From Streptomyces sp. YIM 121038 (GTDB lineage Bacteria > Actinomycetota > Actinomycetes > Streptomycetales > Streptomycetaceae): 64,000 nucleotides of DNA. Every line of letters starts with the position of its first letter. Within the stretch, counting starts at the first letter, position 1. Under the pieces are notes generated by a model. The model saw nothing but the letters and a program-made list of their open reading frames with translations, was not told where the DNA came from and searched no databases. Location: assembly GCF_006088715.1 (NCBI RefSeq), contig NZ_CP030771.1, forward strand, positions 1,488,001 to 1,552,000, read 5' to 3'. This document shows, one piece after another, positions 9,008 through 22,745 of this stretch. The translations under genes were made by a program, and so were the position numbers.

Positions 9008-12000
9008 TCAGGGCTGGTCGTCGGTGAGCCCGGCTTCGAGTTCCTCGATCTGGTGCTGCGCGAGGTCCAGGAGGGGGAAGTCGGACGGGGTGTGGCCCCC
9101 GGCGGCGGGGGCGGTGGTGTGGGTGGCGAGGCCCGCGAGCAGGTCGAGCCAGGCCTGGCCGATCCGCTGTCCGGTGGCCTCGGCGAGCGCGCCGCGCGGC
9201 CAGCTGAGGGACAGGGTGAGTTCGGGTCCGTCAGCAGTGTCCACGATGACCGCGCCCGCCTCCAGGGCGTGGGTGGACGGCATGTCCGGGTCGGCGCCGC
9301 CGCCGATGTTCCCGGTCGGCTGCCAGGGCACGGGCGGTCCTGTGCGGGGTCCTGCCGGGAAGCGTCCGAGGTAGTTGAAGCCGATCTGCGGGCGGGGCAG
9401 GGCGGCGAGGGCGTCCGCCGTCGCGGGGTTGAGGTGGCGCAGCAGTCCGTGGCCCAGGCCGTCGCCGGGGACGGCCCGCGCCTGCTCCTTGACCTGCTTC
9501 AGGAGGGCGCCGCTCGCCGGGCCTCCGGCCCGCGCGCCGTCCAGGTCGACGCCGCGCACGTCGAGGCGTACGGGGTGGGCGCTGGTGAACCAGCCGACGG
9601 TGCGGGACAGGTCGACGCCGTCGACGGGCTCGCGGCCGTGGCCCTCGACGTCGAGGAGGAGGGCGGCGGCGTGCGGCCGCGTCCGCGCGACGGCGCCCGC
9701 GAGGGTGGCGAGCAGCACCTCGTGCACCCCGCAGTGGAACAGCGCCGGCGTGGTGCCCGCGAGGGTGGCCGCCTGTGCGGCGGGCACGGTCCACGTGGTG
9801 CGCCGCACGGTCGCGGCGGTGTCCCGGGCCGGGTCCAGGGCGCGCTCTCCCAGGAGCGGTTCGCCGGTGTCCAGGAGGGCGGCCCACCCGGCCAGTTCGG
9901 CGACGCGGTCCGGTGCGGCGGCGCGTTCGGCGAGGAGGCGCGCCCAGCGCCGGAACGAGGTGCCGGGCGGGTCGAGCGCGGGTTCGTCTCCGGCCGCCGC
10001 GGCCCGGCAGGCCTGGGCGAGGTCCGGCAGGAGGATCCGCCAGGACACGCCGTCCACAGCGAGGTGGTGCACGGCGAGGACGACCCGGCCGGTCCGCTCG
10101 GGCCCGGCGTCCAGCCACACCGCCTGGAGCAGGGTGCCCGCCGCCGGGTCGAGGCGCCCGACGGCGTCACGTGCGGCGCGTCCGGCGAGTTCGTCGAACT
10201 CCCCGGTGGCGGCGTCCCGCGCGTCGACGCGGCGCACCAGGTCGTCGGCGGTCACCGTGTCCGCGGCGCCGACGACGAGCCGGGGCCCTTCGGCCACGCG
10301 GGCCCGCAGCATGTGGTGGGTGCGCAGGAGCGCGGCGACCCCGGCGGCCAGGACGTCCCGGCCGAGCCCCGGCGGGGCGGCGACGGCGGCCCACTGCGCG
10401 AACCCGGGGCGCAGGGCGTGCTCCCCCAGCTCCCGTGCCACCGGCGTCCAGGGCACCTCGCCGACGGCGACGTCCTCGGCGTCGGGCCCGTCGGGCGCGG
10501 TGGTCCCGGCCACGGCCGCGAGGCGTTCGGGCGTCTTCTCCTCGAAGACCTGGCGCGGGGTGAGCACGAGTCCGGCGCGCCGGGCGCGGGACGCCAGCTG
10601 CATCGAGGAGATCGAGTCGCCGCCGAGGGCGAAGAAGCTGTCGTCGGCGCCGACCCGGCGCAGGCCGAGGACGTCGGCGTACAGGGCGCACAGGACGGTC
10701 TCGGCGGGGGTGCGCGGCGCGCGTCCCGTGGCCGGGCCCGCGACGTCGGGGGCGGGCAGCGCGGCCCGGTCGAGCTTGCCGTTCGCGGTGAGCGGCAGCT
10801 CGGCGAGCGGCACGTAGGCGGCGGGCAGCATGGGGCCGGGAAGCCGCTCGGCGGCGAAGTCCCGCAGGGCTGCGGCCAGTTCGCTGTTTCCGGGCGGCGC
10901 GGCCGCTCCGGGATCCGTCCGCCGCGCCACGACGTACGCGATCAGGCGCCGCTCCCCCGGCCGGTCCTCGCGCGCCACGACGGCGGCTTGGGCGACGTCG
11001 GGGTGGGCGGTGAGGGCGGCTTCGACCTCGCCCGGCTCGACGCGGTGGCCGCGCACCTTGACCTGGGCGTCCGCGCGCCCGGCGAAGACGAGTTCGCCCT
11101 GTTCGGTCCAGCGTGCCAGGTCCCCGGTGCGGTACATGCGTGCGCCGGGCTCGAACGGGCAGGCCACGAAGCGTTCGGCGGTCGGCGCGGCCCGGCCGCC
11201 GTAGCCGCGGGCGAGTCCGGGGCCCGCGACGTACAGTTCCCCGGCCGTGCCCGGCGGCAGCGGCTGGAGGAAGGCGCCCAGGACGTACACGCGTGCGTTC
11301 GTCAGGGGGCGGCCGATGGGCACGGTGGCGGCGCCGGGCGCGAGGGGTTCGCTCATGGCGGCGCACACGGTCACCTCGGTGGGCCCGTAGGCGTTCACCA
11401 TGCGCCGCCCGGCCGACCAGCGGTCGACGAGGGCGGCGGGGCAGGCCTCCCCGGCCACCACCAGCGTCGTCAGGTCCGGGGGCAGTTCGTCCTCCGTGGC
11501 GAGGACGCCGGGCGGGACGGTGACGTGGGTGGCGCGCCACCGCCGCAGCGCGTCCGTGAGCGTGACGTGCGGCGGCAGCTCGTCGGCGCCGGGCACGACG
11601 AGCGTGGCGCCGGACAGCAGGGCCATGCACAGCTCGGACACCGCCGCGTCGAAGCCGAGCGAGGCGAACTGGAGCACGCGCGCGTCCGGCCGTACCGCGA
11701 ACCGTTCGATCTGGGCCCGCGCCAGGTGCGCGAGGCCGCCGTGGGTGACGACGACGCCTTTGGGCCTGCCCGTCGAGCCGGAGGTGTAGATGACGTACGC
11801 GGCGTTGGCCGGGGCCAGGGGCACGTCGTGCGGGGGGCCGCCCTGCTGCCGGGCCACGGCGGCCGCGACGGCCGGTTCGTCCAGGACGACGACGTGTCCC
11901 GGGAAGCCGTCGGGCACCGCCGCCGCGGTCCGGGCGGTGCACAGCAGCACGGCGGGCCCGGCGTCGCGCAGCACGTACGCGACGCGGTGCGCCGGGTGGC

Positions 12001-15000
12001 CGGGGTCGACGGGTACGAAGGCGCCGCCCGCCATGGTCACGGCGAGCACGGCCTCCACCATCGCGGCCGAGCGCGGCACGAGCACGGCGACGCGCGTCTC
12101 CGGCCGCACTCCGGCGTCCCTGAGGTGGCGGGCCAGGCGTCCGGCCCGGTCCGCGAGGCGCGCGTACGTCAGCTCCTGTTCGGCCCCGTCCGGCGCGCGG
12201 CACGCCAGGGCCACGGCGTCGGGCGAGCGCTCCGCGCGGCGCCGGAACAGCTCGGGCAGTGGCGCCGCGTCGACGGTGGCGCGGTCCTGGTTCCAGGCGC
12301 GCACGACCTGTTCGTGCCGTGCGGCGCTCAGCGCCCTGACGCGCGCCACGGGGGCGTCCGGGTCCGCCGTCAGCTGGGTGAGGACGTGGGCGAGGGACGC
12401 GGTCAGCTCCTCGGCCCAGGCGCGTGTGAACACGTCGGGCCGGTGGATGAGTTCGCCGTGCAGCCGCTCCCCGGGCACGGCGATCAGCGTCAGCGGGTAG
12501 TGGCCGGTGTCCTCCGGTGTGCCGCCGGGCCGGATGGTCAGCGTGTCGGGCGAGGGCTCCGCGAGCACGGGCCGCGGATAGCTCTCGTACACGAGCAGCG
12601 CGTCGAAGGCGGCGCCGGGACCCGCGAGGCGGCGGATCTCGGGCATGCCGACGTGCTGGTGGGCCATGAGGGCCACCTGCCGCCGCTGGAGGTCCGCGAG
12701 CAGGGCGGCGACAGGCTGCCCGCCGTCGAGCCGCACGCGCACCGGAAGCGTGTTGAGGAACAGGCCGACCATGGATTCCACGCGTGGCAGTTCGGCGGGG
12801 CGGCCCGCGGCGGTCGCGCCGAACACCACGTCCGTGCGGCCCGTGAGGCGTGCGACGAGCAGGGCCCAGGCGGTCTGCACCACGGTGTTCACCGTGACGC
12901 CCCGGGTGCGCGCGAGGTCGGTCACCGCGGCAGTGAGCTCCTCGGTCAGCTCGAACGGTACGCGGGCGGGCACGACGGGTTCCCGCGTGACGTCCTCGGG
13001 CGCCACGAGCGTCGGCCCGTCCGTGTCCGCGAACTCCTCCCGCCAGGCCGTCCGCGCCGCCTCCTTGTCCTGCCGCCCGAGCCAGGCCAGGTACGCGCGG
13101 AAGGAGGTGGCCGGGGGCAGGTCCCGCGCGTCGCCGCCCGCCCGGTAGAGCGCGGACATCTCGCCGATGAGCACGGGCAGGGACCAGCCGTCCGTGACGA
13201 TGTGGTGGTTGGTGACGATCTGCGCGTGCCGGTTCTCGCCGAGCTTGGCCAGGGTGAGCCGCAGCAGCGGGGCCGTGGTCACGTCGAGGCGCCGCTCCCG
13301 CTCCTCGTCGACGAGGCGGTCGAGGGCGGCCCGCGCCCCGTCGGCGCCGAGCGTGCTCAAGTCGACCTCGCGCCAGGGCAGTTCGACGTCCGGGGCGATG
13401 ACCTGGACGGCCTGCCCCGACGCCGTCTCGTGGAAGCTCGCGCGCAGGATTGGATGCCGCTCGCACAGGGCCCGCCAGGACGCCTTCAGCCGCGCCACGT
13501 CGAGGGGCCCGTCCAGGGCGAGGACGCGCCGCCCTTCGTACAGGTCCGGCCCCTGCGCGTCGTACGCCGCGTGGAACAGCAGCCCTTCCTGGAGCGGCGA
13601 CAGCGGCCAGACGTCCACCAACTGCGGTACGCGCGACTCCAGTTCGGCCACGGCGTGCTGGTCGAGGGCGAGCAGCGGGAAGTCGGAGGGCGTGTGCCCA
13701 CCGGCGCCGGGGCGGCCGGTGTGTGCGGCGATCCCGCCGAGCAGTGCGCACCAGGTCCGGGCGATGCCGTGGACGGCCTCTTCGTCGAGGAGCCGCTCCG
13801 GCCAGCTGAGCGTGAGGGTCAGCGCGGGCCCCTCTTCGCCGTCCCGCACGGCGACGGCCGCTTCGAGCGCGTGCAGGGCGGGCATGCCCGGGGCCGCCGC
13901 GCCGCCGATGGCTCCGGTGAGCCGCCAGGGGCCTTCGCCGTCGCCGCCGGTGGTGAAGCGGCCGAGGTAGTTGAAGCCGATCCGGGCGCGGGGCAGGGCG
14001 GCGAGGGCTTCGGCCGTGACGGGGTCGAGGTGCCGCAGCAGGCCGTAGCCGAGCCCGTCGCCCGGGAGGGTCCGGGACTGCTCCTTCACCGTCTTCAGCA
14101 GCGCACCCGCCGCCGGGCCACCGGCCAGGGCCTCGTCCAGGTCGACGCCGCCCAGCTCGACACGGATGGGGTGCGAGCTGGTGAACCACCCCACCGTCCG
14201 CGAGAGGTCCACCCCTTCCAGGGGTTCACGGCCGTGACCCTCGACGTCGATCAGCAATCCGTCGGCCGCCGACGGCCGGTGCCGCGCCACCGCGCCCGCG
14301 AGCCCGGCGAGCAGCACCTCCCGCACACCACAGTGGAAGGCCGTCGGCGTCTCGTCCAGAAGGGTGCGCGCGTACGGCTCCGGCACGGTCCACGACTCCC
14401 GCCGCATGCTCGCGGCCGTGTCCAGCGCGGGGTCCAACTCCCGTTCGCTCAACGGGTTCTCGGGTACGTCGACGTGCCGCGCCCAGGCGTCGAGTTCGGC
14501 TGTGGGTACGCGTTCGGCGAGCAGGCGGGCCCAGCTCCGGAACGACGTGCCCACGGGTTCGAGCTCCGGCTCCCGTGCGGCCGCGAGAGCCTCGCAGGCG
14601 GTACGGAGGTCCGGCAGCAGGACGCGCCAGGACACGCCGTCCGCGACCAGGTGGTGCACGACGAGGACGAGCCGGCCGACCGCGTCCGGCCCGGCGTCCA
14701 CCCACACGGCCTGGGCCATCACGCCCGCCGCCGGGTCGAGGCGCCCCACCGCCTCCCGGGCCGCCTGGGCGGCGGTCTCTTCGAGTGGGCTGCCGCTCGC
14801 TTCCACGCGGGTGACCAGGGCGGTCGCGTCGACGGAGCCCGTCTCCGGCACGATCAGGGTGACGTCGTCGACCACCCGGGCCCGGAGCATGTCGTGCGTG
14901 TCCAGGACGACGCCCAGACCGGCGGCCAGGACGTCGAGGCCGAGGCCGGGCGGGGCGCCCACCACCGTCCACTGCGCGAACTCCGGGTCGGCCGCCCAGC

Positions 15001-18000
15001 GCCCCAACTCCCGCATCGCGGCCGTGAACGGGACCTCGCCCACCCCGTCCCCTGCGGCAGGTGTGCCGCCGGTCGCGGACTCCGCCGTCGCCGCGAGCCC
15101 GGCCGGTGTCTCGTGCTCGAAGACGTCCTGCGCCTTGAGGACGAGTCCGGCGCGGCGGGCCCGGGCGACCAGCTGCATCGACATGATGGAGTCGCCGCCC
15201 AGCTCGAAGAAGCTGTCCTCCACGCCGACCCGCTCAAGCCCCAGAACCTCGGCGAACAGCACACAGAGGGCCTTCTCCGCCTCCGTAGCGGGTTCACGTT
15301 CGGTCACCCGGCCCGCGAAGTCCGGCGAAGGCAGCGCCGCACGGTCCACCTTGCCGTTCCGCGTCACCGGCAGCACGTCCAGCACCAGCACCGCGGCAGG
15401 AACCATGTACTCCGGGAGGACCTTCGCCACGTACTCCCGTACGGAACCACCCTCCAGGGCCTGCCCGTTGGGCACCACGTAACCGACCAGACGCCGCTCC
15501 CCCGGGCCTGTCTCCGAGGCCGTGACCACGGCCTGGGTCACACCCGGGTGCGCTGCCAGCGCCGCCTCCACCTCGCCCAGCTCCACCCGATACCCACGAA
15601 CCTTCACCTGCGCATCCGCGCGCCCGACGAAGACGAGTTCACCTTCGGCGGACCACCGCACCAGGTCCCCGGTGCGGTACATCTGCCCACCCGGCACGTA
15701 CGGGCAGGCCACGAACCGCTCCGCCGTCAGCCCCGGCTGCCCCTCATACCCCCGCGCCAGCCCCTCGCCCGCCACATACAACTCGCCGTCCGTCTCGGGC
15801 GGCACCGGGCGCAGGAAAGCGTCCAGGACGTATGCCTTCCGTCCGGGCAGCGGGCGCCCGATGGGCAGCACCGAACCCACCGACTCCCCCGGCCCCCAGC
15901 TCCGCCAGGTAGCACACAGGGTCGCCTCCGTCGGACCGTACATGTGCCGCACGGCCAGACCGGGGCAGGCCTCCCGCACCCGCGCCACCGACGCGGCGGG
16001 CACCACATCACCACCCGTGAGGACCTCCCGCAGACCCGCGAAACAGTCCGGTGCCTCACCCGCGAGAACCCTGAAGGAACCCGCCGTCAGATGCAACGCC
16101 GTCACCCCAGCGGCCACGAACTCCCTTACCCGCCCGGCATCCACCGGCCCCGCCCCGGCCACCACCACCCGCCCACCCGACACCAACGGCACCCACACCT
16201 CATACAACGACACATCGAACGCATGCGGAGCATGCATCAGGACCGCATCATCCGGTCCCACCCCCCAAGCCCGCTCCGCCACCAGCGAAGCCACACTCCC
16301 GTGCGGCACCGCCACACCCTTGGGCACACCCGTCGAACCCGACGTGTACATCACGTACGCCACATCGTCAGGGCACACCTGAGTGCCCGTCGGGACCTCG
16401 CGCTCGGCCGCCAACTGGCTTGCGGTGGAAGGGTCGTCGAGGACCACGACACGGGCATCGACCTCCGGCACCGCTTCGCGTGTCGCCCGGGTGCAGAGCA
16501 CCGCCGCCGGAGCACAGTCGCCCAGCACCAAGCCCACCCGCTCCACCGGAGCCGACGCGTCCACCGGGACATACGCCGCCCCCGCACGCCACACCCCCAA
16601 CAACGCCACCACCACATCGACCGACCGCTCCAACACCACGGCCACCCGGTCACCGCACCGCACACCCACACGCGCGAGGTACGCCGCCAAACGACCCGAC
16701 TCCACCCACAACTCCCCATACGACAAGGAGCGATCAACCCCGTGCAGCGCCACGGCGTCCGGCGCCGACGTCACCCTGCCCGCCACCAGCTCGGGCACCA
16801 GAGCCTGCGGGCCCTCGCCCGGCGCCGTACCCCACTCCTCCAGGACGAGGCCGTACTCGGACGCGGTGAGGACGTCCACGCGGGCGACCGGGGCGGAGGG
16901 AGTGGCGATCAGCTGCTCAAGGACCCGTACGACGCGCTCCGCGATCGAGGTGGCCCGGCTCCGGTCGAACAGGTCCGGCCGGTAGGTCACCACGACCCGC
17001 AGCGGCTCGGTGGGGACGACACCGACGGCGAGCGGGTAGTGGGTGCCGGCCACCGTGTTGAGCCGCTCGATCGTGACGTCGGCGGCGCCCCGGCCGGGGC
17101 CGGTGAGGGCGACCGAGCCGCGCGGGTAGTTCTCGAACATCAGCATCGTGTCGAACACCGCGCCGGAGCCCGCCAGTTCCCTGATGTCCCGCAGGCCCAC
17201 GTGCTGGTGCGCCGTGAGGACCGACTGGTGTTCCTGGAGCGTGCGGAGCATGTCGACGACCGGCTGCCCGGCGTCGAGGCGGACGCGGACCGGGAGGGTG
17301 TTGATGAACAGGCCCACCATCGACTCCACGCCCGGCAGCTCCGGCGGGCGCCCGGCGACCGTGCCGCCGAACACCACGTCCGTGCGCCCGGCGAGCCGGG
17401 CCAGGACCAGGGCCCACGCGCCTTGGGCCACCGTGTTCACGGTGAGGCCCGCGGTACGCGCCCACGCGTTCAGTTGCCCGGTCCGTTCCAGGGACAGCTC
17501 CGCCGAGACCACCTCGGGCGTCACCGGGGACCGGCCGGGGTCGGCGGGGGCCACCAGCGTCGGGCCCTCGGCGCCCGTGAACTCCGCGTCCCAGGCGGCA
17601 TGCGCCGCCGCCCCGTCCTGCCCGGCGAGCCAGGTCAGATAGGCCCGGTAGGAGGTCGCCCGCGCGAGGCCCGAGGCGTCGGCGGCGGCCGCGTACAGGG
17701 CGGACACCTCATGGAGGACGACCGGCATCGACCAGCCGTCCAGGAGGATGTGGTGGCAGGTGAGAGCGAGGCGGTGGCGGTTCTCGCCGAGGCGGACCAG
17801 CAGCAGCCGGAGCAACGGCGGCCGCGACAGGTCGAACCTGCGGTCCAGCTCATCGGCCGCGAGCCGGTCCGCGGCAGCCGACGCCTCGGCCTCAGGAAGC
17901 CCGGACACGTCGGCCTCGCGCCAGGGCAGTTCGACGGTCCGCTCGACGACCTGTACGGCCTCACCCGACGTCGGCCGGTGGAAGCCCGCCCGCAGCACGG

Positions 18001-21000
18001 CGTGCCGGGCGAGCAGCGCCTCCCACGACGCGCGCAGGCGCCCCGCGTCCAAGGGGCCTTCGAGGGCGAGCAGCCGCTGCGTCTGGTAGACGTCGGGCCC
18101 CTCGTCGTCGTACGCGGCGTGGAAGAGCATCCCTTCCTGGAGCGGTGACAGCGGCCAGATGTCCGCCAACTCCTGGGCCTGCTCTTCGAGTTCCGCGACG
18201 GCCCGCTGCGTGAGGTCGAGGAGCGGGAAGTCTGAAGGCGTGTGCCCACCGGCCCCGGGGCGGCCGGTGTGTGCGGCGATCCCGCCGAGCAGTGCGCACC
18301 AGGCCCGGCCCAGGTCCTCCGCCGCCCGTGCGTCCAGGACGTTCGTCGGCCAGCCGAGGGTGACGGTGACCGTCGGGCCGTCCCTGGTGTCCTGGACGGT
18401 GGCGCTCGCTTCCAGGGCGTGGAGGGCGGGGGTGTCCGGGGGGATCGTGCCGCCGATGGCTCCGGTGAGCTGCCAGGCGGCTTCGCCGTCGCCGTCGGTG
18501 GTGAAGCGGCCGAGGTAGTTGAAGCCGACCCGGGCGCGGGGCAGGGCGGCGAGGGCTTCGGCCGTCGCGGGGTCGAGGTGCCGCAGCAGGCCGTAACCGA
18601 GCCCGTCACCCGGGAGGGTCCGGGACTGCTCCTTCACCGTCTTCAGCAGCGCACCCGCCGCCGGGCCACCGGTCAGGGCCTCGTCCAGGTCGACGCCGCC
18701 CAGCTCGACGCGGATGGGGTGCGAGCTGGTGAACCACCCGACTGTGCGGGTGAGTTCGACCCCCTCCAGGGGTTCACGGCCGTGGCCCTCGATGTCGATC
18801 AGCAGCCCGTCGGCCGCCGACGGCCGGTGTCGCGCCACCGCGCCCGCGAGCCCGGCAAGGAGCACCTCCCGCACACCGCAGTGGAAGGCGGCAGGTGCCC
18901 TGCTCACCAGGTGGACGGCCGTGTCGCCTGTGACCGTCCAGGTCTGGTGCGTCATCGTGGCCGCCGTGTCCCGCTGCGGGTTCACCTCGCGGGCGGCCGG
19001 CGTGGTTTCCGGCACCGCAACGTGCCGCATCCAGGCGTCGAGTTCGGCTGTGGGTACGCGTTCGGCGAGCAGGCGGGCCCAGCTCCGGAACGACGTGCCC
19101 ACGGGTTCGAGCTCCGGCTCCCGACCGGCGGCCAGCGCCTCGCAGGCGGCACGGAGGTCCGGCTGGAGGAGGCGCCAGGACACGCCGTCGACCACCAAGT
19201 GGTGGGCTACGAGCGCGAGTCGGCCGACCAGGTCCGGTCCCGCGTCCACCCACACCGCCTGGACCATCACACCCGCCGCCGGGTCCAGACGCCCCACCGC
19301 CTCCCGGGCCGCCTGGTCCGCGATCTCGTCCAGGTCGCCGCCCGTCCCGTCCACGCGGGTGACCAGAGCGGTCGCGTCCACCGAACCCGCCTCCGGCACG
19401 ACCAGGGTGAAGTCCTCGGCCACCCGCGCCCGCAGCATGTCGTGCGTGTCCAGGACGACATCGAGACCGGCCGCCAGGACATCGAGACCAAGGCCCGGCG
19501 GGGCACCCACCACCGTCCACTGCGCCAGCCCCGGGTCCGCCGCCCAGCGCCCCAACTCCCGCATCACCGGCGTCCAAGGCACCTCGCCCACGCCGTCGCC
19601 CGGTACGGCCGTTCCCTCGCCCGTGGCTCCCGCAGCGGCAGCGAGCCCCGCCGGGGACTCGCACTCGAACACGTCCTGGACCTTGAGGACGAGTCCGGCG
19701 CGGCGGGCCCGGGCGACCAGCTGCATCGACATGATGGAGTCGCCGCCCAGCTCGAAGAAGCTGTCCTCCACGCCGACCCGCTCAAGCCCCAGAACCTCGG
19801 CGAACAGCACACAGAGGGCCTTCTCCGCCTCCGTAGCGGGTTCACGTTCGGTCACCCGGCCCGCGAAGTCCGGCGAAGGCAGCGCCGCACGGTCCACCTT
19901 GCCGTTCCGCGTCACCGGCAGCACGTCCAGCACCATCACCACAGCGGGAACCATGTACTCCGGGAGGACCTTCGCCACGTACTCCCGTACGGAACCACCC
20001 TCCAGGGCCTGCCCGTTGGGCACCACGTAACCGACCAGACGCCGCTCCCCCGGGCCTGTCTCCGAGGCCGTGACCACGGCCTGGGCCACGCCCGGGTGCG
20101 CTGCCAGCGCCGCCTCCACCTCACCCAGCTCCACCCGATACCCACGAACCTTCACCTGCGCATCCGCGCGCCCGACGAAGACGAGTTCACCTTCGGCGGA
20201 CCACCGCACCAGGTCCCCGGTGCGGTACATCTGCCCACCCGGCACATACGGGCAGGCCACGAACCGCTCCGCCGTCAACCCCGGCTGCCCCTCATACCCC
20301 CGCGCCAGCCCCTCGCCCGCCAGATACAGCTCGCCCGCCACATCCGGTGGCACCGGCTGGAGATACGCGTCGAGAACGTACGCACGCCGTCCGGGCAGCG
20401 GGCGCCCGATGGGCAGCACCGAGCCCACCGGCTCGCCCGGATCCCAGCTGCGCCAGGTGGCACACAGGGTCGCCTCCGTCGGACCGTACATGTGCCGCAC
20501 GGCCAGGTCAGGGCAGGCCTCCCGCACCCGCGCCACCGACGCGGCAGGCACCACATCACCACCCGTGAGGACCTCCCGCAAACCCGCGAAACAGTCCGGC
20601 GCCTCACCCGCCAGAACCCGGAACGACCCCGCCGTCAGATGCAGCGCCGTCACCCCGGCATCAACGAACTCCCTTACCCGCCCGGCATCCACCGGCCCCG
20701 GCCCGGCCACCACCACCCGCCCACCCGACACCAACGGCACCCACACCTCATACAACGACACATCAAACGCATGCGGAGCATGCATCAACACCGAGTCACC
20801 CGGACCCACCCCCCAGGCCCGCTCCGCCACCAGCGAAGCCACACTCCCGTGCGGCACCGCCACACCCTTCGGCACACCCGTCGAACCCGACGTGTAAATC
20901 ACGTACGCCACGTCACCAGGAGCTACCCGGACGCTCCCGGAGGCGCCGTCGCACCTCTCCAATTCCTGTGCTGTGGCGGGTTCGTCAAGGACCACCCGGC

Positions 21001-22720
21001 GTGCGCCCGCATCGGTCACCCTGTCCCGTGTCGCCCGGGTGCAGAGCACCGCCGCCGGAGCACAGTCCCCCAGCACCAAGCCCACCCGCTCCACCGGAGC
21101 CGACGCGTCCACCGGGACATACGCCGCCCCGGCCCGCCACACCCCCAGCAACGCCACCACCACGTCGACCGACCGCTCCAACACCACCGCGACACGGTCA
21201 CCACGCCCCACGCCACGACGCGCGAGGTACGCCGCCAACCGGCCCGACTCCGCCCACAACTCCCCGTACGACACCGACCGATCGGCCCCGTGCAGCGCCA
21301 CCGCGTCCGGCGCCGACGCCACCCTGCCCGCCACCAGCTCAGGCACCAGGCCCTCCGGGGCCTCGCCCGGCGTCGTGCTCCGTTCCTCGACGAGGGCCGC
21401 TCGCTCCTTCTCGTCGAGTACGCCTATCCGGCCCACCGGTGCCGCGGGGTCGGCCGCGATCTGTGTCAGTACGTGGAACAGCCAGGTGAGGACCGATTCG
21501 GCCGTGTCGCGGGCGTACAGGTCGGGGCGGTGGTCGAGCTTGCAGCGCATGGGGGTGCCGGGTGCCACGACGAGGGTGAAGGGGTAGTGGGCGGTCTCCT
21601 CACCCGCGACGACCCGCAGGGAGAAGGTGTCGGGGGCGGGCGTCTCGGCGGGGGTGCGCGGATAGCTCTCGTAGACGACGAGCGTGTCGAAGGTCGCTCC
21701 GGGGCCCGCGAGTTCCTTGATGTCGGAGAGGCCGAGGTGGTGGTGGGCCAGCAGGGCCGTCTGGCGCTCCTGGAGTTCGGTCAGCATGCGCGCGACCGGC
21801 TGCCCGGCGTCGAGGCGGACGCGGACGGGGACGGTGTTGATGAACAGGCCCACCATCGACTCCACGCCCGGGAGGTCCGCGGGGCGTCCCGCAACGGTGG
21901 CGCCGAACACCACGTCCGTGCGTCCGGCGAGCCGGGCGAGGACGAGGGCCCAGGCGCCCTGCACCACGGTGTTGACCGTGAGGGCGTGGCGGCGGGCGAA
22001 CGCCGTCACCGCTCGGGCGAGGTGCGTCGGCACGTCCCGGGTGAGGATCTCCGGGGTGCCGGGCGCGCGGCCCGGGTCGGCCGGTGCGACGAGGGTCGGC
22101 TCGTCCGCGCCCGCGAGGTCGAGCCGCCAGGCGGCCCGTGCCGCTTCCTTGTCCTGGCGGGCGAGCCAGACGAGGTAGTCCCGGTACGAGACGGGTGCGG
22201 GCAGGGCGCCCGGGTCGCCGTGGGCCGCGTACAGCGCCTTCAGCTCGCGCAGGAGCACGGGCAGGGACCAGCCGTCCATGAGGACGTGGTGGCTGGTGAG
22301 CACCAGGCGGTGCCGCGTCTCGCCGAGGCGGATCAGGAGCAGCCGCAGGAGCGGCGGTGCCGTGAGGTCGAACCGCTCGGCCCGCTCCGCACCGGCCAGG
22401 TCGTCCATGGCGGCCGCGGCATCGCCGTCGGGAAGGCCGGAGAGGTCGGCCTCGCGCCAGGGCAGGGTGACGTCCCTGGCGACGACCTGGACCGCCCCGC
22501 CGGACCTGCGCCGCCGGAAGCCCGCGCGCAGGGCCGGGTGGCGGGCCAGGAGGGTCTGCCACGCCGTGCGGAGCCGGGCCGCGTCCACCGGTCCTGTCAG
22601 GTCGAGCAGGCGCTGCCCCTGGTAGACGTCGGCCCCCTGGTCGTCGAGGGCCGCGTGGAAGAGCAGCCCCTCCTGGAGCGGCGACAGGGGCCACACGTCC
22701 TCGACACGGGATCGGGTCAT
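9008..22720 (-). CDS. NRPS modules 4-6, (C-A-T-E)x3
   Basis: 4570-residue three-module synthetase. Approximate domains: C4 8-450, A4 457-960, T4 995, E4 1043-1500; C5 1520-1960, A5 1972-2480, T5 2510, E5 2558-3010; C6 3037-3470, A6 3485-4000, T6 4033, E6 4083-4530. C motifs HHVLMDG, HHILLDG and HHIVTDG are intact. Pocket residues: A4 and A5 D-V-Y-H-L-G-M-L-C (Hpg-like), A6 D-A-S-T-V-A-A-V-C (Tyr or beta-hydroxy-Tyr). All three E domains keep HHxxxDG and EGHGRE. No methyltransferase is inserted in module 6. A4 and A5 are near-identical over about 1.7 kb. ATG at 22720 follows GAGGAGAGAAGCG, 25 bp after the previous gene. Role: add residues 4, 5 and 6 of the heptapeptide; which E domains act is not known. 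Confidence 0.95.
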   Translation of the reverse strand: MTRSRVEDVWPLSPLQEGLLFHAALDDQGADVYQGQRLLDLTGPVDAARLRTAWQTLLARHPALRAGFRRRRSGGAVQVVARDVTLPWREADLSGLPDGDAAAAMDDLAGAERAERFDLTAPPLLRLLLIRLGETRHRLVLTSHHVLMDGWSLPVLLRELKALYAAHGDPGALPAPVSYRDYLVWLARQDKEAARAAWRLDLAGADEPTLVAPADPGRAPGTPEILTRDVPTHLARAVTAFARRHALTVNTVVQGAWALVLARLAGRTDVVFGATVAGRPADLPGVESMVGLFINTVPVRVRLDAGQPVARMLTELQERQTALLAHHHLGLSDIKELAGPGATFDTLVVYESYPRTPAETPAPDTFSLRVVAGEETAHYPFTLVVAPGTPMRCKLDHRPDLYARDTAESVLTWLFHVLTQIAADPAAPVGRIGVLDEKERAALVEERSTTPGEAPEGLVPELVAGRVASAPDAVALHGADRSVSYGELWAESGRLAAYLARRGVGRGDRVAVVLERSVDVVVALLGVWRAGAAYVPVDASAPVERVGLVLGDCAPAAVLCTRATRDRVTDAGARRVVLDEPATAQELERCDGASGSVRVAPGDVAYVIYTSGSTGVPKGVAVPHGSVASLVAERAWGVGPGDSVLMHAPHAFDVSLYEVWVPLVSGGRVVVAGPGPVDAGRVREFVDAGVTALHLTAGSFRVLAGEAPDCFAGLREVLTGGDVVPAASVARVREACPDLAVRHMYGPTEATLCATWRSWDPGEPVGSVLPIGRPLPGRRAYVLDAYLQPVPPDVAGELYLAGEGLARGYEGQPGLTAERFVACPYVPGGQMYRTGDLVRWSAEGELVFVGRADAQVKVRGYRVELGEVEAALAAHPGVAQAVVTASETGPGERRLVGYVVPNGQALEGGSVREYVAKVLPEYMVPAVVMVLDVLPVTRNGKVDRAALPSPDFAGRVTEREPATEAEKALCVLFAEVLGLERVGVEDSFFELGGDSIMSMQLVARARRAGLVLKVQDVFECESPAGLAAAAGATGEGTAVPGDGVGEVPWTPVMRELGRWAADPGLAQWTVVGAPPGLGLDVLAAGLDVVLDTHDMLRARVAEDFTLVVPEAGSVDATALVTRVDGTGGDLDEIADQAAREAVGRLDPAAGVMVQAVWVDAGPDLVGRLALVAHHLVVDGVSWRLLQPDLRAACEALAAGREPELEPVGTSFRSWARLLAERVPTAELDAWMRHVAVPETTPAAREVNPQRDTAATMTHQTWTVTGDTAVHLVSRAPAAFHCGVREVLLAGLAGAVARHRPSAADGLLIDIEGHGREPLEGVELTRTVGWFTSSHPIRVELGGVDLDEALTGGPAAGALLKTVKEQSRTLPGDGLGYGLLRHLDPATAEALAALPRARVGFNYLGRFTTDGDGEAAWQLTGAIGGTIPPDTPALHALEASATVQDTRDGPTVTVTLGWPTNVLDARAAEDLGRAWCALLGGIAAHTGRPGAGGHTPSDFPLLDLTQRAVAELEEQAQELADIWPLSPLQEGMLFHAAYDDEGPDVYQTQRLLALEGPLDAGRLRASWEALLARHAVLRAGFHRPTSGEAVQVVERTVELPWREADVSGLPEAEASAAADRLAADELDRRFDLSRPPLLRLLLVRLGENRHRLALTCHHILLDGWSMPVVLHEVSALYAAAADASGLARATSYRAYLTWLAGQDGAAAHAAWDAEFTGAEGPTLVAPADPGRSPVTPEVVSAELSLERTGQLNAWARTAGLTVNTVAQGAWALVLARLAGRTDVVFGGTVAGRPPELPGVESMVGLFINTLPVRVRLDAGQPVVDMLRTLQEHQSVLTAHQHVGLRDIRELAGSGAVFDTMLMFENYPRGSVALTGPGRGAADVTIERLNTVAGTHYPLAVGVVPTEPLRVVVTYRPDLFDRSRATSIAERVVRVLEQLIATPSAPVARVDVLTASEYGLVLEEWGTAPGEGPQALVPELVAGRVTSAPDAVALHGVDRSLSYGELWVESGRLAAYLARVGVRCGDRVAVVLERSVDVVVALLGVWRAGAAYVPVDASAPVERVGLVLGDCAPAAVLCTRATREAVPEVDARVVVLDDPSTASQLAAEREVPTGTQVCPDDVAYVMYTSGSTGVPKGVAVPHGSVASLVAERAWGVGPDDAVLMHAPHAFDVSLYEVWVPLVSGGRVVVAGAGPVDAGRVREFVAAGVTALHLTAGSFRVLAGEAPDCFAGLREVLTGGDVVPAASVARVREACPGLAVRHMYGPTEATLCATWRSWGPGESVGSVLPIGRPLPGRKAYVLDAFLRPVPPETDGELYVAGEGLARGYEGQPGLTAERFVACPYVPGGQMYRTGDLVRWSAEGELVFVGRADAQVKVRGYRVELGEVEAALAAHPGVTQAVVTASETGPGERRLVGYVVPNGQALEGGSVREYVAKVLPEYMVPAAVLVLDVLPVTRNGKVDRAALPSPDFAGRVTEREPATEAEKALCVLFAEVLGLERVGVEDSFFELGGDSIMSMQLVARARRAGLVLKAQDVFEHETPAGLAATAESATGGTPAAGDGVGEVPFTAAMRELGRWAADPEFAQWTVVGAPPGLGLDVLAAGLGVVLDTHDMLRARVVDDVTLIVPETGSVDATALVTRVEASGSPLEETAAQAAREAVGRLDPAAGVMAQAVWVDAGPDAVGRLVLVVHHLVADGVSWRVLLPDLRTACEALAAAREPELEPVGTSFRSWARLLAERVPTAELDAWARHVDVPENPLSERELDPALDTAASMRRESWTVPEPYARTLLDETPTAFHCGVREVLLAGLAGAVARHRPSAADGLLIDVEGHGREPLEGVDLSRTVGWFTSSHPIRVELGGVDLDEALAGGPAAGALLKTVKEQSRTLPGDGLGYGLLRHLDPVTAEALAALPRARIGFNYLGRFTTGGDGEGPWRLTGAIGGAAAPGMPALHALEAAVAVRDGEEGPALTLTLSWPERLLDEEAVHGIARTWCALLGGIAAHTGRPGAGGHTPSDFPLLALDQHAVAELESRVPQLVDVWPLSPLQEGLLFHAAYDAQGPDLYEGRRVLALDGPLDVARLKASWRALCERHPILRASFHETASGQAVQVIAPDVELPWREVDLSTLGADGARAALDRLVDEERERRLDVTTAPLLRLTLAKLGENRHAQIVTNHHIVTDGWSLPVLIGEMSALYRAGGDARDLPPATSFRAYLAWLGRQDKEAARTAWREEFADTDGPTLVAPEDVTREPVVPARVPFELTEELTAAVTDLARTRGVTVNTVVQTAWALLVARLTGRTDVVFGATAAGRPAELPRVESMVGLFLNTLPVRVRLDGGQPVAALLADLQRRQVALMAHQHVGMPEIRRLAGPGAAFDALLVYESYPRPVLAEPSPDTLTIRPGGTPEDTGHYPLTLIAVPGERLHGELIHRPDVFTRAWAEELTASLAHVLTQLTADPDAPVARVRALSAARHEQVVRAWNQDRATVDAAPLPELFRRRAERSPDAVALACRAPDGAEQELTYARLADRAGRLARHLRDAGVRPETRVAVLVPRSAAMVEAVLAVTMAGGAFVPVDPGHPAHRVAYVLRDAGPAVLLCTARTAAAVPDGFPGHVVVLDEPAVAAAVARQQGGPPHDVPLAPANAAYVIYTSGSTGRPKGVVVTHGGLAHLARAQIERFAVRPDARVLQFASLGFDAAVSELCMALLSGATLVVPGADELPPHVTLTDALRRWRATHVTVPPGVLATEDELPPDLTTLVVAGEACPAALVDRWSAGRRMVNAYGPTEVTVCAAMSEPLAPGAATVPIGRPLTNARVYVLGAFLQPLPPGTAGELYVAGPGLARGYGGRAAPTAERFVACPFEPGARMYRTGDLARWTEQGELVFAGRADAQVKVRGHRVEPGEVEAALTAHPDVAQAAVVAREDRPGERRLIAYVVARRTDPGAAAPPGNSELAAALRDFAAERLPGPMLPAAYVPLAELPLTANGKLDRAALPAPDVAGPATGRAPRTPAETVLCALYADVLGLRRVGADDSFFALGGDSISSMQLASRARRAGLVLTPRQVFEEKTPERLAAVAGTTAPDGPDAEDVAVGEVPWTPVARELGEHALRPGFAQWAAVAAPPGLGRDVLAAGVAALLRTHHMLRARVAEGPRLVVGAADTVTADDLVRRVDARDAATGEFDELAGRAARDAVGRLDPAAGTLLQAVWLDAGPERTGRVVLAVHHLAVDGVSWRILLPDLAQACRAAAAGDEPALDPPGTSFRRWARLLAERAAAPDRVAELAGWAALLDTGEPLLGERALDPARDTAATVRRTTWTVPAAQAATLAGTTPALFHCGVHEVLLATLAGAVARTRPHAAALLLDVEGHGREPVDGVDLSRTVGWFTSAHPVRLDVRGVDLDGARAGGPASGALLKQVKEQARAVPGDGLGHGLLRHLNPATADALAALPRPQIGFNYLGRFPAGPRTGPPVPWQPTGNIGGGADPDMPSTHALEAGAVIVDTADGPELTLSLSWPRGALAEATGQRIGQAWLDLLAGLATHTTAPAAGGHTPSDFPLLDLAQHQIEELEAGLTDDQP
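15133..16840 (-). repeat. A5/T5 segment near-identical to 19681-21388
   Basis: The T-A part of module 5 aligns without net gaps (offset 4548 bp) to module 4 at 19681-21388. Long tracts are identical; one patch (about 16376-16500 here) has diverged. Inside the repeat the codon use shifts toward TTG, CGT, TAT and GGG compared with flanking domains. Confidence 0.85.
19156..19598 (-). repeat. E4 segment near-identical to E3 (23771-24213)
   Basis: About 443 bp at the N-terminal half of the module-4 epimerisation domain match module 3 at a constant offset of 4615 bp, while sequence just outside diverges sharply. This pattern fits recent gene conversion between two different genes. Confidence 0.85.
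19681..21388 (-). repeat. A4/T4 segment near-identical to 15133-16840
   Basis: Partner copy of the module-5 segment. Both encode Hpg-type pockets with the same nine residues readable from A4 to A5 motifs. Confidence 0.85.
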
Positions 22721-22745
22721 CGCTTCTCTCCTCGGACGCGGCTGG

